A stretch of DNA of 64,000 nt from Deinococcus sp. LM3 (GTDB taxonomy: Bacteria; Deinococcota; Deinococci; Deinococcales; Deinococcaceae): NCBI RefSeq assembly GCF_002017875.1, contig NZ_MUFV01000005.1:1-64000 (forward strand), in the 5' to 3' direction. Position numbers and translations under genes: made by a program. Below are positions 62,681 through 64,000 of this stretch, piece after piece (the first letter of the stretch is position 1; every line of letters begins with the position of its first letter). The notes beneath the pieces were generated by a model. That model saw only the letters and a program-made list of their open reading frames with translations, did no database searches and had not been told where the DNA came from.

Positions 62681-64000
62681 TTACCGACGCTCGACCAGTC
62701 CGTTATTGCTGTTGACTGTGAGATAGCCAATGTTCTTCGAGTGGCATGTGCCGCACTCCTCTTCAGAAACCATGTTTCCGAGTTCCTGTCCGTCCACAAT
62801 CGGGGTGACCTTGGTATCGCGCCGGGAGGTGCCAAACATGCCGTACTTGTCGATCTCGCTGTAGATGGTGATCTCATCGCCCCGTCGGCTGAGGAACGGG
62901 GTGGCGTCAATGACCCGCACCACACCATCGTCGGTGACGGAAGCGATTTCGGTGGTGTTCGTCTCGCCGTACCGTTTGAGCATGATTTTGGTGTTGCCCT
63001 TGCGGTTTTCAACCTTGAACTGAATGCGGGCAGGTGAGCCGGTGCAGGAGCGCTGCACGTATTTGAGGGTACTGCTCAAGGCGACGGGATTGTTGTCCCA
63101 GCGTTTCAGCGCGAAACTGATGGGCTTGAGCGTGTTCAGGGGGAGCTCCTCTTTCTCGAAGTAGGTTTTCCAGCCCTCCCCCTTCATGGCCTCGCGCTGA
63201 ATGCTGTAGGGGCCGCCGATGGCGTGGACTTCCACGGAGCTGTTGTCGATGATCCGCTTGTAATGGGCGCTCATGTCGACGCTTCCGTTCACGGGCTTGC
63301 CATCCTGGAACTTCATGTTCAGCGCTGCCTTGAGCTCGTTGACGTCCTTGCTTGATCTGTAGCGGGCCACCAGGGCGCGGCCGTAGGAGACGCTCTTGAT
63401 GAAAGTAGGCAGGTTATCGGTGCTGACCTCGTTGCGCATTCCCAGACCCTCGAGGTCCGCCGCCGAGAGCGTCGAGTTGAAGAGGGTGTTGACGGGCCGG
63501 CCGTTCTCTGTCACCGCGACGTTAAAGAGCGTCTGGTAGAACACGACGTACACGCTGCTCTCGTTGGCGTTGTGGCTGGTATCCAGGGTTGCCTGCGCCG
63601 TCGTGCCGAAGCCGCTGAAGTTCAGTTTGGTCTTCGTGCTCAGTTCGCGCAGGCTGGACGCTTCCTCTACCTTGAAGTACACGGTGGACGGGTCCGTTCC
63701 ACCCCAGGCGGTCTGCGTATCCCGCATCAGTTCACCGATGGCGGTGTACACCGAGCCTGAATCCGGCGTGATCCCGGTCCGCTGCATGAAGGCCGTGTCG
63801 CTTTCGAGGGTGAGGGGTTTGCGTTTATCCGTGGAGAGCGGAATGCTCACCATCGCTCCCACACCGCCGGACAGCTTGCCCCCCTGGTAGAGGGCGCCTG
63901 GCCAGATGGTGCTGGGAATCTCTTCCAGGGACGAGATGGCCGGATCGTTGGCTCCCGTGAAGGTCTGGATCGTCGGGCTGCAGGGATCGCTGGGGTTGAT
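62681..64000 (-). CDS. Thiol-activated cytolysin-like protein, 5'-truncated by window edge
   Basis: The frame is open to base 64000, so the N-terminus and signal peptide are missing; ≥439 residues are visible. Upstream of the first internal start it reads SSLEEIPSTIWPGALYQGGK, the IWPGALxxG start of the pore domain of cholesterol-dependent cytolysins, followed by PLTLESDTAF. Further family features: VFYQTLFNVAVTENGRPVNT, LPTFIKSVSYGRALVARYRS and SSKDVNELKAALNMKF (the SYGR-K/R-E-x-AA segment). The end (MVSEEECGTCHSKNIGYLTV) is shorter than the usual membrane-binding domain 4 and lacks the Trp-rich undecapeptide. Secreted pore-former or CDC-like protein of unknown target. Confidence 0.75.
   Translation of the reverse strand: MNPSDPCSPTIQTFTGANDPAISSLEEIPSTIWPGALYQGGKLSGGVGAMVSIPLSTDKRKPLTLESDTAFMQRTGITPDSGSVYTAIGELMRDTQTAWGGTDPSTVYFKVEEASSLRELSTKTKLNFSGFGTTAQATLDTSHNANESSVYVVFYQTLFNVAVTENGRPVNTLFNSTLSAADLEGLGMRNEVSTDNLPTFIKSVSYGRALVARYRSSKDVNELKAALNMKFQDGKPVNGSVDMSAHYKRIIDNSSVEVHAIGGPYSIQREAMKGEGWKTYFEKEELPLNTLKPISFALKRWDNNPVALSSTLKYVQRSCTGSPARIQFKVENRKGNTKIMLKRYGETNTTEIASVTDDGVVRVIDATPFLSRRGDEITIYSEIDKYGMFGTSRRDTKVTPIVDGQELGNMVSEEECGTCHSKNIGYLTVNSNNGLVERR

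Overview
The window is high-GC DNA that I read as Deinococcus. Support: five copies of a ~110-160 bp inverted-end repeat of the kind known as small noncoding repeats (SNRs) in Deinococcus, dense IS elements of the IS5, IS982, IS1182 and IS4-like groups, a -10 box placed so that a recombinase gene would be leaderless, and an XPB-helicase/Bax1-type nuclease pair. I see no rRNA, tRNA or CRISPR array.

Layout. (a) 1-8.5 kb, mostly minus strand: a degraded amino-sugar locus (solute-binding protein, two ABC permeases, FAD oxidoreductase, LacI regulator, nanE, ROK kinase). Four of its seven genes carry frameshifts. Promoter boxes and a 10-bp palindrome that may be the LacI operator lie upstream. (b) 9-28 kb: a second, mostly intact amino-sugar/glycan locus. 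GH38 alpha-mannosidase, a lipoprotein and a GH3 NagZ-like hexosaminidase run leftward. nanE, an RpiR/MurR regulator, a binding protein, GH20 hexosaminidase, two permeases, FAD oxidoreductase, an alpha/beta hydrolase, a DUF4127 protein and a ROK kinase run rightward as a tight operon. The two sides share a divergent promoter with two 15-bp inverted repeats. The inferred job is to release, import and phosphorylate ManNAc-type sugars and epimerise them to GlcNAc-6-P; no lyase or transporter ATPase is encoded here. (c) 29-33 kb: a SMI1/KNR4-like protein, a secreted DNA/RNA endonuclease, and a large lipase overlapping a lipoprotein gene (effector/immunity-like). (d) 33-37 kb: Bax1-like nuclease, XPB helicase and an HNH protein.

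(e) 37-44 kb holds what I consider the most interesting system: a peptide built of regularly spaced K-[D/E]-x-x tetrads, a translationally coupled MvdD-type ATP-grasp ligase, a very large subtilase fused to an alpha/beta-hydrolase-like domain, and a divergent TPR/transcription-activator-like regulator. I interpret it as a graspetide-like (Lys-Asp/Glu crosslinked peptide) locus.

(f) 44-57.5 kb is a mobile-element graveyard: resolvase relics, IS1182 with a nested TA-flanked miniature element, IS982, three IS1182-derived and one IS5-derived miniature elements, an intact IS5-family element whose ends carry outward AGGAGG, and a 273-bp element truncating a PIN gene. A few real genes (membrane protein, broken lipoprotein, HEAT-like protein, serine recombinase, alpha/beta hydrolase) sit among them. 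(g) 57.5-64 kb: HIT protein, HNH protein plus NERD-helicase, metallophosphoesterase, and a partial thiol-activated-cytolysin-like protein at the right edge.

Many conserved reading frames are broken by single-base changes, at least three of them one base missing from a G or C run. Either the replicon is decaying or the assembly contains homopolymer errors; the frame breaks should be confirmed before being called biological.
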